64,000 nucleotides of DNA from SABI01 sp963677695 (GCA_963677695.2 CAXXUJ010000001.1:558001-622000); one strand, 5' to 3'; shown: positions 25,126 through 34,345, counted from the first letter of the stretch. Program-made: numbers and translations. Notes: a model not told the origin generated them from the letters alone.

Positions 25126-26184
25126 CTATAATACCAGCGTATGTTCTGCAGGCCATGAAAGATATACCTGATCACCCACAGCTATTGCCGATGATGAGAA
25201 GAGGTTGTTCTGCTGCTGTACTTTCACCTGACCGAATTCCGTGTGTATCCTGTAAATAGACTGGTTGCCGGCGTAGGTGACGAACTCGACTCTGCCCGCA
25301 ATGGATGTCTCACTAAATTCCTTCCGAATCTGTATCTTTTCAGGTCGTACGGTAATCGTGAACTCATTGCCCGTTTCTATGTTTGTATTCGAAGAGAAGG
25401 CAAAGCGTCTGTCCCCCTGTTGCAGCCAGTACTGATTGCTTCCTTTTACAGTGACTTTCCCCTTGAAAAAGTTCGCCTGACCCAAGAAATCCGCAACAAA
25501 GGTATCGGCGGGGTTCTCATATACAACATCCGGTCTGTCGAGCTGAATGATTTTTCCATCTTTCATCACGGCTATTTTATCGGAAAGTGTGAGCGCCTCT
25601 TCCTGATCGTGGGTGACGAATATTGTTGTGATACCAACTTCCTTCTGGATCTGACGCAGTTCCACCTGCATATCTACTCTCAGTTTCTTATCGAGTGCCG
25701 ACAGACTCTCGTCAAGAAGGAGAAGATCGGGTTTTATCACAAGAGCACGGGCAAGGGCTACACGCTGCTGCTGTCCTCCCGACAGCTGTTTCGGCTTTCT
25801 TTTCCCGAAACCTTTCAGCTGAACCATTTCAACAGCCTCACCCACCTTCTGTCTGATCTCAGTTCTGCTCATACCCCGCTGTTCCAGGCCATATGCAATA
25901 TTTTCGTTTACACTCATATGGGGAAAGAGAGCGTAAGACTGAAAAACCATCCCTATATTTCTCTTGTGCACTGGAACCGGGTTTAGCAGCTGGTTCTGCA
26001 ATGTAATCGACCCGGTTTCAGGCTCTATGAAGCCAGCTACAAGTCGCAATGTAGTTGTTTTTCCGCAACCGGAAGGACCGAGAAGGGAGAGGAATTCCCC
26101 CTGCTCCACGGAGAATCCGATATGGTCGAGAACGGTCACTCCGTCATAGATTTTTGTCAGGTCCTGTATTTCAAGAAATGCCAT
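25126..26184 (-). CDS. PotA-like ABC transporter ATP-binding protein
   Basis: The 352-residue ATPase has Walker A GPSGCGKTTT near 36-45, Q-loop VFQSYALFPH, signature LSGGQQQRVALARAL, Walker B LLLLDESLSALD and H-loop TIFVTHDQEEA. A C-terminal TOBE region fits PotA/MalK-type importers. It is co-transcribed with the PotB/PotC-like permeases and the PotD-like binding protein. It ends 10 bp before the PfkB kinase. Confidence 0.92.
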   Translation of the reverse strand: MAFLEIQDLTKIYDGVTVLDHIGFSVEQGEFLSLLGPSGCGKTTTLRLVAGFIEPETGSITLQNQLLNPVPVHKRNIGMVFQSYALFPHMSVNENIAYGLEQRGMSRTEIRQKVGEAVEMVQLKGFGKRKPKQLSGGQQQRVALARALVIKPDLLLLDESLSALDKKLRVDMQVELRQIQKEVGITTIFVTHDQEEALTLSDKIAVMKDGKIIQLDRPDVVYENPADTFVADFLGQANFFKGKVTVKGSNQYWLQQGDRRFAFSSNTNIETGNEFTITVRPEKIQIRKEFSETSIAGRVEFVTYAGNQSIYRIHTEFGQVKVQQQNNLFSSSAIAVGDQVYLSWPAEHTLVL

Positions 26185-26991
26185 TTATTCATGCTCCTCG
26201 TTGTTTGAAAAGAGTGCTTTAAGGGAAGACCTCATCAGAAGTGCAATGAGGGTCACTGTTATGATCGAAGCAAGCAGGATGATGGTCGCTACCGCATTCA
26301 TTTCCGGAGTGAAACCGAATTTGATCGAGGTGTAGATCTCTATCGGCAGAGTGCTGCTTCCCGTCGGTATAAGGAAGTAGGAAATCACAAAGTTGTCAAA
26401 CGAGATCATAAAGGAAAGGAATCCTCCTGACAGCATCGCAGGAAGAAGCATTGGAAGTGTCACTCTGTGGAATGTCGTCCACTCGTGTGCGCCGAGACTC
26501 CTCGACGCTTCCTCAACTTCATCGCCCATATCTTGGACACGTGCTAGGATGACGAGCGCCGAGTACGGAAGGGAGATGATAACATGTCCAATGATCAGAA
26601 AAAGGTAGTTTCTGTCAAGCCCAACCATACGTAATAAAAGGAGAAGCGACAGCCCCATAATCAGCCATGGCATAGTAAGCGGAAGCATGATCAGGGAGTT
26701 GTAGAATGCCTTCTTCTCATTTTTCACCTGCTTCAGTCCAAGGGCGAATGCTGTCGAGAGCGCGATGCAGATGAGGGCCGTGATGAAACCTATGGCGAGG
26801 CTGTTCACTGTAGCTGTAATGATCTTGTCATTCTGAGCAAGCGCATGATACCACTTCGTAGTGAACACGATAGGCAGTGCGTTGTATTGCGAGGTGTTGA
26901 ACGACATAATCATCAACACCACAATCGGTGTGTAAAGAAAAAGGAGAAGGAGGAAACTGTAGCCCCATGAAAGTGTATTCCGAATCTTCAT
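26185..26991 (-). CDS. PotC-like ABC transporter permease
   Basis: The 268-residue permease has six predicted membrane helices and the inner-membrane ABC importer EAA loop (DEVEEASRSLGAHEWTTFHR) that contacts the ATPase. It follows PotB with a 4-bp overlap and touches PotA directly (1-bp offset). It resembles the second permease of spermidine/putrescine-type systems, but the binding protein's ligand is not established. Confidence 0.9.
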   Translation of the reverse strand: MKIRNTLSWGYSFLLLLFLYTPIVVLMIMSFNTSQYNALPIVFTTKWYHALAQNDKIITATVNSLAIGFITALICIALSTAFALGLKQVKNEKKAFYNSLIMLPLTMPWLIMGLSLLLLLRMVGLDRNYLFLIIGHVIISLPYSALVILARVQDMGDEVEEASRSLGAHEWTTFHRVTLPMLLPAMLSGGFLSFMISFDNFVISYFLIPTGSSTLPIEIYTSIKFGFTPEMNAVATIILLASIITVTLIALLMRSSLKALFSNNEEHE

Positions 26992-27827
26992 ATTCTACTC
27001 TCTCTCCTATTTCTCAATGCGGATAGGATTCCCATGGAGGCCAGGACCATCAATAGCAGCAGGAAGGCAATGGCAGAGCCGAAGTTCCATCCGTAGATCT
27101 CGAAAAACTGATCTTCAATCACCGTTCCTATCACCGACCCCTGCGTTCCCCCTAGTATTCTCGGTTCGACAAAACTTCCGAGACATGGGATGAATACAAG
27201 AATTGCTCCGGCGATGACTCCTGTCTCGGTAAGCGGAAAAATAATCTTTCTGAACGTCTCAAACGCGTTAGCGCCCAAGCTTCGGGAAGCCTCCAGCACC
27301 GAATCCTCAATCTTATCCATACTCATATATATCGTGACGATCATATAGGGGCAGAAAATATGGGTCAGGCCGATTACTACGGCTGTCCTGGTAAAGAGGA
27401 TCCCGAGTCCTGCGCCGGGCTCGATAAGATGAAGATTCTGCAGGAACATATCGAGGATACCCCCGTCACGCAGCAGGTTCATCCACGAATAGGCCCGTAT
27501 AAGCTGGGAAGACCAGAACGGGAGAATGATGAGCAGAAGAAGAAGGTTTTTCCCCTTCTTAATCACTTTCGCGAGGATGTAGGCCATGGGATAAGCTATA
27601 AGCAGACTCACAGCAGTGACTATAAGACTGAGCTGAACCGTCTTCCACGTAAGTTTAAGATAGAAGGACTTGGAAAAGAATCTCAGGTAATTCTCCATTG
27701 TCCACATACCTAGCCCGTCATCACTTCTGAAACTGTATATCAGCATTATCAGCAGCGGTACGACCGCAAATCCTATGAGAACACATACTGTGGGTGAAAT
27801 GAGCATCGCACGCTTGTTTTTCATCAT
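26988..27827 (-). CDS. PotB-like ABC transporter permease
   Basis: The 279-residue permease has six predicted helices and the EAA loop DSVLEASRSLGANAFETFRK near 200. GSFVEPRILGG in the fifth-helix region is typical of PotB homologues. It lies between the binding-protein and PotC-like genes. The start is ATG 27827 or the adjacent ATG 27824. Confidence 0.9.
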   Translation of the reverse strand: MMKNKRAMLISPTVCVLIGFAVVPLLIMLIYSFRSDDGLGMWTMENYLRFFSKSFYLKLTWKTVQLSLIVTAVSLLIAYPMAYILAKVIKKGKNLLLLLIILPFWSSQLIRAYSWMNLLRDGGILDMFLQNLHLIEPGAGLGILFTRTAVVIGLTHIFCPYMIVTIYMSMDKIEDSVLEASRSLGANAFETFRKIIFPLTETGVIAGAILVFIPCLGSFVEPRILGGTQGSVIGTVIEDQFFEIYGWNFGSAIAFLLLLMVLASMGILSALRNRRESRI

Positions 27828-27894
27828 CCGTCTTTACCGTTTTACATCATCGGCCTGTACAGTGAAGTACAGACCGATTTCAGTTTTTAAAGTG

Positions 27895-28953
27895 CTATTC
27901 TGCCTTGACTTCCTGCCAGAGCTCGTTCCAGTTCTTCTTTGTCTCACTGTCACGGTATGCCATGAAATGGAGTTTGCCGATCGCCTCTTCACCGAGGTTG
28001 TTGTCCTTCACGAATTGAGGATCGAGATCGTTCGCCACAGCCTGATTTACTGGAGCAGGACCGCCGCTTTCAACCCATGACTTCTGGAATTCATAACCGA
28101 TCATGTAGTCGATGAATTTATATGCCATATCCTCGTTCGGAGCATCCTTGACAACAGCCCAGTTATCCACCCAGCCGATGGCTCCTTCTTTTGGAATCAC
28201 ATACTCGATGGGTTCTCCGTTGAGTTTCATGGCAGCAGCCTGGCCGCTCCACATCATGCCGACAGCGATCTGTTTATTGGCAAAGAGCTTGGAGAACTCA
28301 TCACCAGTCTTCCAGTAGGTTCTGTTCAGAGGTTTCTGCTCGATCAGTTTCTGCTTGACCGCATTAAGGTCGGAAGGGTTATTAGGATCCTGGCCGAGAG
28401 CTATAGCGGCTGCCATCACTGCATCATTGTAATCATCACGGAAAGAGATTTTCCCTGCATACTTTGTATCCCACAGGACATCGATCGATTCGATCGGGTC
28501 AGTAAACATCTCAGTATTGTAGGCGATAGAGGTTGATCCCCACACCCACGGTACTGCATAGAGGTCGCCATCCTTCATGTTCTCATCAAGACTTTTAAAC
28601 CGGTCGAAAAGGGAGTCGAAGCTATCGAGCTTCGAGGTATCTATGCTCTGAATCAAGCCTTCTTCAATCGCGAGGGGAAGGATGGATGCGTTTGGGAGCA
28701 CCACATCAAACTCTCCGATACCGCCGGTTCTCAATTTCGTGAGAAGCTCCTCTTCACTTGCCATATAGACATGAACGATCTTGCAGCCGTAAGTCTGCTC
28801 AAAGTAGTCAAGAACGGCCTGAGAATCAGAACCGTAATCTTTCCAGTTCACGACGGTGAGAACATTCTCTTTCTCTTCAGGAGCTCCACCTGCAAACAGG
28901 AGTGATCCGCACAGCGCTGTGATCAGCACCATAACAATCATCAGTTTTCTCAT
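27895..28953 (-). CDS. PotD-like ABC solute-binding protein
   Basis: The 352-residue protein starts with a signal peptide (MRKLMIVMVLITALCGSLLFAGG) followed by the extracellular-binding fold of PotD/PotF: NVLTVVNWKDYGSD, LPNASI, AVPWVWGSTSIAYN and IGWVDNWAV. The family binds polyamines, but members also carry other amines or sugars-amines. ATG 28953 has GGAGAG upstream. It is preceded by the GntR gene and followed by the permeases. Confidence 0.9.
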   Translation of the reverse strand: MRKLMIVMVLITALCGSLLFAGGAPEEKENVLTVVNWKDYGSDSQAVLDYFEQTYGCKIVHVYMASEEELLTKLRTGGIGEFDVVLPNASILPLAIEEGLIQSIDTSKLDSFDSLFDRFKSLDENMKDGDLYAVPWVWGSTSIAYNTEMFTDPIESIDVLWDTKYAGKISFRDDYNDAVMAAAIALGQDPNNPSDLNAVKQKLIEQKPLNRTYWKTGDEFSKLFANKQIAVGMMWSGQAAAMKLNGEPIEYVIPKEGAIGWVDNWAVVKDAPNEDMAYKFIDYMIGYEFQKSWVESGGPAPVNQAVANDLDPQFVKDNNLGEEAIGKLHFMAYRDSETKKNWNELWQEVKAE

Positions 28954-28978
28954 ATCTTCTCTCCTTTTTCTCAATCCC

Positions 28979-29683
28979 TCAAGGATTGATGGTTGTCATC
29001 ATCTTAAATTCTATATGTGGGCTATAAAGGACTGAGACCCGTTCCACAAGCTCACTGTTTTCAGTAAACACCTCTCCAGATACCTGAAGGAGAGAGGAAT
29101 TCCCGTCAAGGCCGAACAGATCCCTTTCTATTTCACCAGAAAAAACGGAGTGGACAACCATCTCTATGCGTCGGGGATGCTTATGGTACACCTTACGCAT
29201 AGTGGAATAAAGGGAATGGGTACTGAAATCAACACTTTCAACTCCTGCAAACAGGTTCAGAGGAATGTAGGATGTGTCGAGCGTCAGATATCTCACTGTA
29301 TTGAATTCGTTCACACCTCTTGCCCTGACAAGTTTCAGCATCCCGTTTTCTACACTGTGCTCTATGATTTTCGTTACGGGGCTCTTCCCGAGGGAAACGA
29401 TGTAGTCTGTAAAACCGTTGAAATTCCAGATGCTGTAGCTTACTTCATTGACTGAAACGAAGGAGCCTTTCCCGTGTTCGGTTCTTACAAGCCCTTCTTT
29501 TACTAATTCAGAGATAGCTCTTCTGGCAGTCTGGCGAGTAATCTGATAGTTCTGTGAGAGCTGAGTCTCACTGGGAAGGAGATCACCGGAGGCATAGGTG
29601 CCGTTTTTGATTCTCTCTGAGATGATTTCCTTGAGCTGCAGATAGAGAGGTATTCCATCTCTCTTGTTCAGTTGTTCACTCAT
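28979..29683 (-). CDS. GntR-family (HutC/UTRA) transcriptional regulator
   Basis: The 234-residue protein has an N-terminal winged HTH (IPLYLQLKEIISERI ... LPSETQLSQNYQITRQTARRA) at about 10-75 and a UTRA ligand-binding domain from about 95. It is the first gene of the importer/kinase/glycohydrolase operon and likely senses the imported substrate or its phosphate. ATG 29683 has no Shine-Dalgarno sequence; TATACT lies 7 nt upstream, so the message may be leaderless. Confidence 0.9.
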   Translation of the reverse strand: MSEQLNKRDGIPLYLQLKEIISERIKNGTYASGDLLPSETQLSQNYQITRQTARRAISELVKEGLVRTEHGKGSFVSVNEVSYSIWNFNGFTDYIVSLGKSPVTKIIEHSVENGMLKLVRARGVNEFNTVRYLTLDTSYIPLNLFAGVESVDFSTHSLYSTMRKVYHKHPRRIEMVVHSVFSGEIERDLFGLDGNSSLLQVSGEVFTENSELVERVSVLYSPHIEFKMMTTINP

Positions 29684-29690
29684 GTGTACA

Positions 29691-29718
29691 AGTATAGCAC
29701 ACAACTTTTTCATTGCAA
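29691..29718 (-). promoter_or_regulatory. Promoter of the GntR/ABC importer operon
   Basis: TTGCAA (29713-29718), a 16-nt spacer and TATACT (29691-29696) on the minus strand, with ATG 7 nt beyond. An imperfect inverted repeat, GTGTGC-N7-GTACAC, overlaps the -10 box and may be the operator of the encoded regulator. Confidence 0.5.
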
Positions 29719-29752
29719 GAGTAATTTCAAAGAGATATTACACGTCTTTCTG

Positions 29753-30193
29753 TCAGATGATCGCGTAGGTCCCTATGGCTGTGCAGCCGGTCTTTTTTGT
29801 TGAAGGGATGATGACTTCGCTGTAGGCTGTGGCGTTCCTTTTTCCGAGTGAAGTGACACGGGCACGGACGAGAATGTACCCTTCCATGGGTACCGGACGA
29901 AGATAATTTGTCGTCATCGAGATTGTCGGTGGGATATGGCCCCGGGAAAAACAGAAGACGGCCATACTCATCGTCAGATCCATCATAGCGCTGGACATTC
30001 CACCGTGAAGGGTTCCCAGACCGTTTAAAAGCCAGTTTTCTAAAGGAAACTTCAGTACGATACCCTGGACGGCATCATCGGAAGAGATGAGCTGCGCCTT
30101 CAGTTTCCCGTTGAGGGTATGAGCCATATCGTTATTGATGAACTCAAGTTCCTTCTTCAGCCACTCGTCTGTTGTCAGCTGCTCTTCATTCAT
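29753..30193 (-). CDS. PaaI-type hotdog-fold acyl-CoA thioesterase
   Basis: The 146-residue hotdog protein has NGLGTLHGGMSSAMMDLTMSMA near 57-78, the HGG-x-xx-x-xD signature of PaaI/YdiI thioesterases with its catalytic acid. It would hydrolyse an acyl-CoA. It follows the crotonase-family gene after 155 bp that include a hairpin. The pairing with a crotonase suggests a shared acyl substrate, but the crotonase may not use CoA esters. Confidence 0.82.
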   Translation of the reverse strand: MNEEQLTTDEWLKKELEFINNDMAHTLNGKLKAQLISSDDAVQGIVLKFPLENWLLNGLGTLHGGMSSAMMDLTMSMAVFCFSRGHIPPTISMTTNYLRPVPMEGYILVRARVTSLGKRNATAYSEVIIPSTKKTGCTAIGTYAII

Positions 30194-30214
30194 GCGCTTC
30201 CCCCGTTCACGTTT

Positions 30215-30245
30215 CAGAGCGCCGGAGATTTTCCCCGACGCTCTG
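30215..30245. terminator. Hairpin between the crotonase and thioesterase genes
   Basis: CAGAGCGCCGG (30215-30225) and CCGACGCTCTG (30235-30245) form an 11-bp stem with one mismatch. T-rich sequence follows on the plus strand rather than in the direction of the crotonase gene, so it may act in processing rather than termination. Confidence 0.45.
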
Positions 30246-30348
30246 AGTTTGTTTTCTTTGTATAACGTTCGTTCAGTATAACAGGCGATGAGCGGATTTC
30301 ATAATATCAGAACTTCGCTTCCGGGAAACGAATTCATCACTCGCAGTG

Positions 30349-31203
30349 TTATGTGTTCAGAAGTCTCTTCTTCGCAGCATCATACATCGGTTCGGAGTTG
30401 AGGTCTGAGTGCATCACCCTCGTATTGCAGAAATCACCGAACATCTCGGTTCCGAAGGTCATATCGAGGTCATCGACGATACGCTGTTTCCATGGTCTCC
30501 TGATCACCTGGGCGGTAAGCCTTCTGATGCTCCTGTGCTGGGCCATGATCACATCGGCAATCTCATAAGCTCTCTCAATCATCTTATCTCTGGGAACGAC
30601 CTCGTTCACCATACCGTAATCGAGACACTTCTGTGGTGTGAGCATCTCATTCATTAGCATTGCATAGGCTGCCCGTCTTGTTCCCATCAGTTCGAAGAAG
30701 CAGCTGTGAATGCCGTCTCCCGGAACGATTCCGTTGATATAATGGGGATCGGAGATCACCACGTCATCGGCCATGATACAGAGGTCGCACATAAGTGCGA
30801 GTTCCGAGTGGCCTCCAGAACCGCTGAGGATACCGATGGTCGGGACTTCGACGTTCTGAATCATGCTTATCAGCATGCGACGGCCATCGACGAACATGTT
30901 CTGGTACCTCGTTCCGGCGGGATCAGTTCTCTCGGGCTTCCAGCTCTCATCCTCGAAGTTCGCAATCCAGTACTCACCTGTACCGCTGAAGATGATGCAT
31001 TCGATCTCCGGGTCCTGACCGACTATCGTCCACATCTGTCCGATGGCACGGTGGAGTTCCATCGACCACATCTGCGGTTCTCCATTGCTGTGCATCTGTA
31101 TCAGAAGGACACCGTCTTCCCTCTTTTCCATGTGGAAGTGCTGCTTGAAGGTCTCACTGTACTCATCGAAAGAAGGCCAGTGAGGGTATTGAGTATTGGT
31201 CAT
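30349..31203 (-). CDS. Crotonase-superfamily hydrolase resembling 6-oxocamphor hydrolase
   Basis: The 284-residue enzyme has the crotonase fold. Segments such as GGHSELALMCDLCIMADD, SDPHYINGIVPGDGIHS and YGMVNEVVP match my recollection of 6-oxocamphor hydrolase (a retro-Claisen beta-diketone hydrolase). His in MELHRA, His in GGHSEL, His in DPHY, Asp in PGDG and Glu in TEMFG fall where that enzyme keeps its active-site residues. The usual enoyl-CoA hydratase glutamates are not evident. Its actual substrate is inferred only as a cyclic or beta-dicarbonyl compound. A LysR gene precedes it and a thioesterase follows. Confidence 0.72.
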   Translation of the reverse strand: MTNTQYPHWPSFDEYSETFKQHFHMEKREDGVLLIQMHSNGEPQMWSMELHRAIGQMWTIVGQDPEIECIIFSGTGEYWIANFEDESWKPERTDPAGTRYQNMFVDGRRMLISMIQNVEVPTIGILSGSGGHSELALMCDLCIMADDVVISDPHYINGIVPGDGIHSCFFELMGTRRAAYAMLMNEMLTPQKCLDYGMVNEVVPRDKMIERAYEIADVIMAQHRSIRRLTAQVIRRPWKQRIVDDLDMTFGTEMFGDFCNTRVMHSDLNSEPMYDAAKKRLLNT

Positions 31204-31284
31204 TGTCTTTTCTCCTTATCTTTGTCTGATACTGAGAAGGATGGGGGAGAATCAGTGAATAGGGAAATGAAAAAAATGCATAGA

Positions 31285-32181
31285 TCAGCAGAACTGATTC
31301 GATCTGGAGCGCTGAGAGATCTCCCCTGCGAGGGCGATACAGGGAATGATTGCCGGATTCTCATTGTCCTTTCTCCATGAGAGGACGACCCGAGCTGAGA
31401 GTTCGTACCCGTCAATCTTCTTCATCAGGATGTTATGGTGTGATTCCCTTCCTGCTATGACGAAGGCGGGAACAAGGGAGATGCCGAGGCCCGATTCCAC
31501 ATGAAGAAGGAGAGCGTCGATCGAGCGGGTGTAGGTGATGGAGATGTCTCTCTCGCTTATGAAGAGTTCCTCAATGAATGGTGGATGGGTGAAGTTGGGA
31601 AGGATGATCCTCTCTTTCCTGATATCTTCCACGTTCAATGTCTCCATCGATGCATAGGGAGAGTCCTTCGATACCAGTACATAGAACTCCTCACTGCAGA
31701 GCTCTCTGTACTCCAGTGATTCATACTCTTTCACCGAAAAAAGGAAGGTGAAGGCGAGGTCTAGCTCGCCGCAGGCGAGGGCTTCGGTGAGGTCAGTGGT
31801 ATTGTAGTTCTCAATACCGATATAGACGCTGCTGTATGTTTTATGAAATTCGTTGATGATGCGGGTCACCTGATGGTTGATACTTCCGATGGAGCCGATC
31901 TTCAGATACCCGCTCGCGCCCCTGTCAGCCTCCCTCACCATAGAGGTGATATCTTCGATATTGCGGAGAAGCTTTTCCGATTCTGACTGGAATATCTCAC
32001 CTGCGGTGGTCAGCTCCACAGCCCTGCTGGTCCGTCTGAACAGGGAGACGCCCAGCTCCTCCTCTAAAGCGATGATCTGCCGGCTCAGGGCAGACTGGCT
32101 GAGATAGAGGTGCTTTGATGCCTGGGTATAGTTGCGGTACTGGGCAAGGGTGAGAAAGTACTGAATCTGTTTCGTATCCAT
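31285..32181 (-). CDS. LysR-family transcriptional regulator
   Basis: The 298-residue protein starts with a LysR winged HTH (FLTLAQYRNYTQASKHLYLS, SALSRQIIALEEELGVSLFRR) and continues with a periplasmic-binding-like effector domain. It is on the same strand and 81 bp upstream of the crotonase gene, unlike the more common divergent layout. AAGGA precedes ATG. It probably controls the crotonase/thioesterase pair, or itself. Confidence 0.92.
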   Translation of the reverse strand: MDTKQIQYFLTLAQYRNYTQASKHLYLSQSALSRQIIALEEELGVSLFRRTSRAVELTTAGEIFQSESEKLLRNIEDITSMVREADRGASGYLKIGSIGSINHQVTRIINEFHKTYSSVYIGIENYNTTDLTEALACGELDLAFTFLFSVKEYESLEYRELCSEEFYVLVSKDSPYASMETLNVEDIRKERIILPNFTHPPFIEELFISERDISITYTRSIDALLLHVESGLGISLVPAFVIAGRESHHNILMKKIDGYELSARVVLSWRKDNENPAIIPCIALAGEISQRSRSNQFC

Positions 32182-32352
32182 AGGAAAATCCTTACACAGA
32201 AAGAGGGAGGAGGCAACTGAAGAATCGGTAGGTTTGACTTACAAAATTGGAAAGGACGCGATTGATGAAGATATTACTGCTTCTCCTTCATTCTTTTCAG
32301 ACAATACCTTATACTTGCCCTATCCTACAGCAGAGTGACAGGAGCAGATACG

Positions 32353-33114
32353 TTGAGAACACTGATTTCATGGAATGTGAACGGCATCAGAGCTGCCGAG
32401 AAGAAGGGCCTATTCGACTGGATGAAAGAAAAGGATGCAGACTTCGTCTGCCTTCAGGAGACGAAGGCGCAGGTAGATCAGCTCAATGAGACCTTCACGG
32501 CGCCCTCAGGATATTCCTCCTGGTTCGCCTCCGCAGAGAAGAAGGGGTACAGCGGGGTGGTCACCTACGCGAAGAATGAACCACTGAAGGTATCGACTCT
32601 CGGGATAGATGAATTCGACACCGAAGGGCGTTCCCTTATCCTTGAGTATCCTGATTTCACCCTGATCAACTGCTACTTCCCCAATAGCCAGGACGAAGGA
32701 AAGAGACTCGATTACAAGCTGCGATTCAACAATGCGGTCAAGGAATACTGCGACAAGGTTGTCGCAGAGGGAAAGCAAGTCATTCTCTGCGGGGACTACA
32801 ATGTCGCTCACAAACCGATCGACCTTGCCAATCCTACGCGCAATGAGAAGAACCCCGGCTATCTTCCAGAAGAGCGCTCCTGGATGGATTCCTTCCTCTC
32901 CTCAGGTTATGTTGATACCTTCAGGAAATACTGTCAGGACCCCGACAGGTACAGCTGGTGGTCCTACCGTTTCAAGGCGAGAGAGAACAATGCAGGGTGG
33001 CGCATCGACTACTTCTGCGTGAACGATGCCTTCGAAGATAATCTCATCAGTGCAGACATTCTCGATCAGGTGATGGGAAGCGACCACTGTCCGGTCGAAC
33101 TCTGCATCAACTGA
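32353..33114 (+). CDS. xth: Exodeoxyribonuclease III
   Basis: The 253-residue AP endonuclease/exonuclease III family enzyme shows SWNVNGIRAA, LQETKAQ with metal-binding E36, GDYNVAHKPID, WRIDYF and the terminal GSDHCPV catalytic Asp-His. It repairs abasic sites and removes 3' blocks. I choose TTG 32353, which follows GGAG by 8 nt and gives MRTLISWNVNG; the GTG at 32335 would put the ribosome-binding site inside the gene. It is convergent with the LysE-family gene, only 3 bp apart. Confidence 0.93.
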   Translation: MRTLISWNVNGIRAAEKKGLFDWMKEKDADFVCLQETKAQVDQLNETFTAPSGYSSWFASAEKKGYSGVVTYAKNEPLKVSTLGIDEFDTEGRSLILEYPDFTLINCYFPNSQDEGKRLDYKLRFNNAVKEYCDKVVAEGKQVILCGDYNVAHKPIDLANPTRNEKNPGYLPEERSWMDSFLSSGYVDTFRKYCQDPDRYSWWSYRFKARENNAGWRIDYFCVNDAFEDNLISADILDQVMGSDHCPVELCIN

Positions 33115-33117
33115 CCA

Positions 33118-33723
33118 TTACAGGATCTGCTCGAATACCATCAAAGCCGTGACAGCTATCATAGCCGCCCCTGAGACTCGCGAAATCCCCCTGGCAAGTG
33201 AGGGCCTGCTTCTAAGCACTTTCTGTGATGAGAAGCCCACAAGGAAATAGACCACAGAGCAGTTGATCAGGTGAATGAGACCCAGAATCAGAAGCTGTGT
33301 CAGTGTGGAAAAAGATGACTGAGCATCAATGAACTGGGGAAGAAGGGCAAGAATGAGGAGGAAGACCTTCGGATTCAGTCCGCTCACCCCTATTCCCTTG
33401 AATACCCATCTCAGAGGTGAGAGCATAATCTCTTTTCCGGAATCAGAGGGTGAGGAGGGGTGGAAAAAACTCCCGATTCCCATCCACAGCAGGTAGGTTG
33501 CTCCCAGTATGATGAGTGTTTTCATGATCATCGGCTGCGTAGAGATGATCACGCCGAGACCGGCGATCACTATAGAGGTGAGAAGGGTATGGCCGAGAAG
33601 CAGACCTGAGACTCCCTGAAGGGATCTCCCCCTGATTCCCGCCTGAATGGCGTATGCCCAGTCCATTCCCGGTGTGATAACAAACAGCATTGATACAGCC
33701 CAGAATGCAAATAGTGTCGACAT
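33118..33723 (-). CDS. LysE/RhtB-family amino-acid exporter
   Basis: The 201-residue membrane protein has six predicted helices and the family signature FVITPGMDWAYAIQAGIRGR near 15-34, plus SGLNPKVFLLILALLPQF. It probably exports an amino acid or related compound. ATG 33723 follows GGAGGTATCC. It is divergent from an Lrp-type regulator, a standard exporter/sensor arrangement. Confidence 0.88.
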   Translation of the reverse strand: MSTLFAFWAVSMLFVITPGMDWAYAIQAGIRGRSLQGVSGLLLGHTLLTSIVIAGLGVIISTQPMIMKTLIILGATYLLWMGIGSFFHPSSPSDSGKEIMLSPLRWVFKGIGVSGLNPKVFLLILALLPQFIDAQSSFSTLTQLLILGLIHLINCSVVYFLVGFSSQKVLRSRPSLARGISRVSGAAMIAVTALMVFEQIL

Positions 33724-33836
33724 GGATACCTCCCGCTTGCATAGATCCAAGATTGAGGGAAGTATAGAATGAAATCGACGAGAATGTGCTTTCAATTTTT
33801 TCTACATATTGTATAATAATTAGAAGGATATTCTAC

Positions 33837-34307
33837 ATGGATAGCATAGATAAGAAAATTATTGCTTTATTACAGAATGACGGGCGACTTTCTGTCACCG
33901 AAGTCGCTGACCAGGTCGGCCTGAGTCTCTCACCCTGCCACCGACGGATCAGGAAGATGGAGGAGGATGGCGTCATCAGCGGGTACAAGGCCCAGATCGA
34001 ACCGGGACGTGTCGGTCTCGGCTTTTCCACTATCATATTCGTCACCCTCAAGGTGGGTGACAGCGAGGCTGTCGGAGCATTCGAGAAGGCCGTGCTCGAT
34101 ATCAACGAGATCATTCTCGCCCAGAGATTATTCGGTGAGATCGACTACTTTCTTCAGGTGGTGACCAAGGACCTTCCCGCTTTCCAGAAGCTCTATGACG
34201 AGAAACTCTCCTGCCTCCCCTTTGTCCAGCGTCTCAATTCAACGATGGTGATGAAGACAATTGTGAGGGACCGTCCCCTTTCACTGATCATAGCGGAGAG
34301 GAGATAG
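33837..34307 (+). CDS. Lrp/AsnC-family transcriptional regulator
   Basis: The 156-residue protein has an N-terminal HTH (DSIDKKIIALLQNDGRLSVT, LSPCHRRIRKMEEDGVI) and a RAM effector domain (TIIFVTLKVGD ... YFLQVVTKDL). ATG 33837 follows GAAGGAT and gives the usual family length. The 113-bp divergent region to the LysE exporter contains a TATAAT for this gene. It likely activates or represses the exporter in response to an amino acid. Confidence 0.92.
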   Translation: MDSIDKKIIALLQNDGRLSVTEVADQVGLSLSPCHRRIRKMEEDGVISGYKAQIEPGRVGLGFSTIIFVTLKVGDSEAVGAFEKAVLDINEIILAQRLFGEIDYFLQVVTKDLPAFQKLYDEKLSCLPFVQRLNSTMVMKTIVRDRPLSLIIAERR

Positions 34308-34345
34308 GAATCTGCAGTAGGGAGGTTACTCAGGAGAGAAGCTCT

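Noticed and set aside
23248..29683. Fructoselysine (frl)-type operon
   Set aside because: A PfkB kinase and GntR regulator fit, but there is no FrlB-like deglycase; an ADP-ribosylglycohydrolase is present instead.
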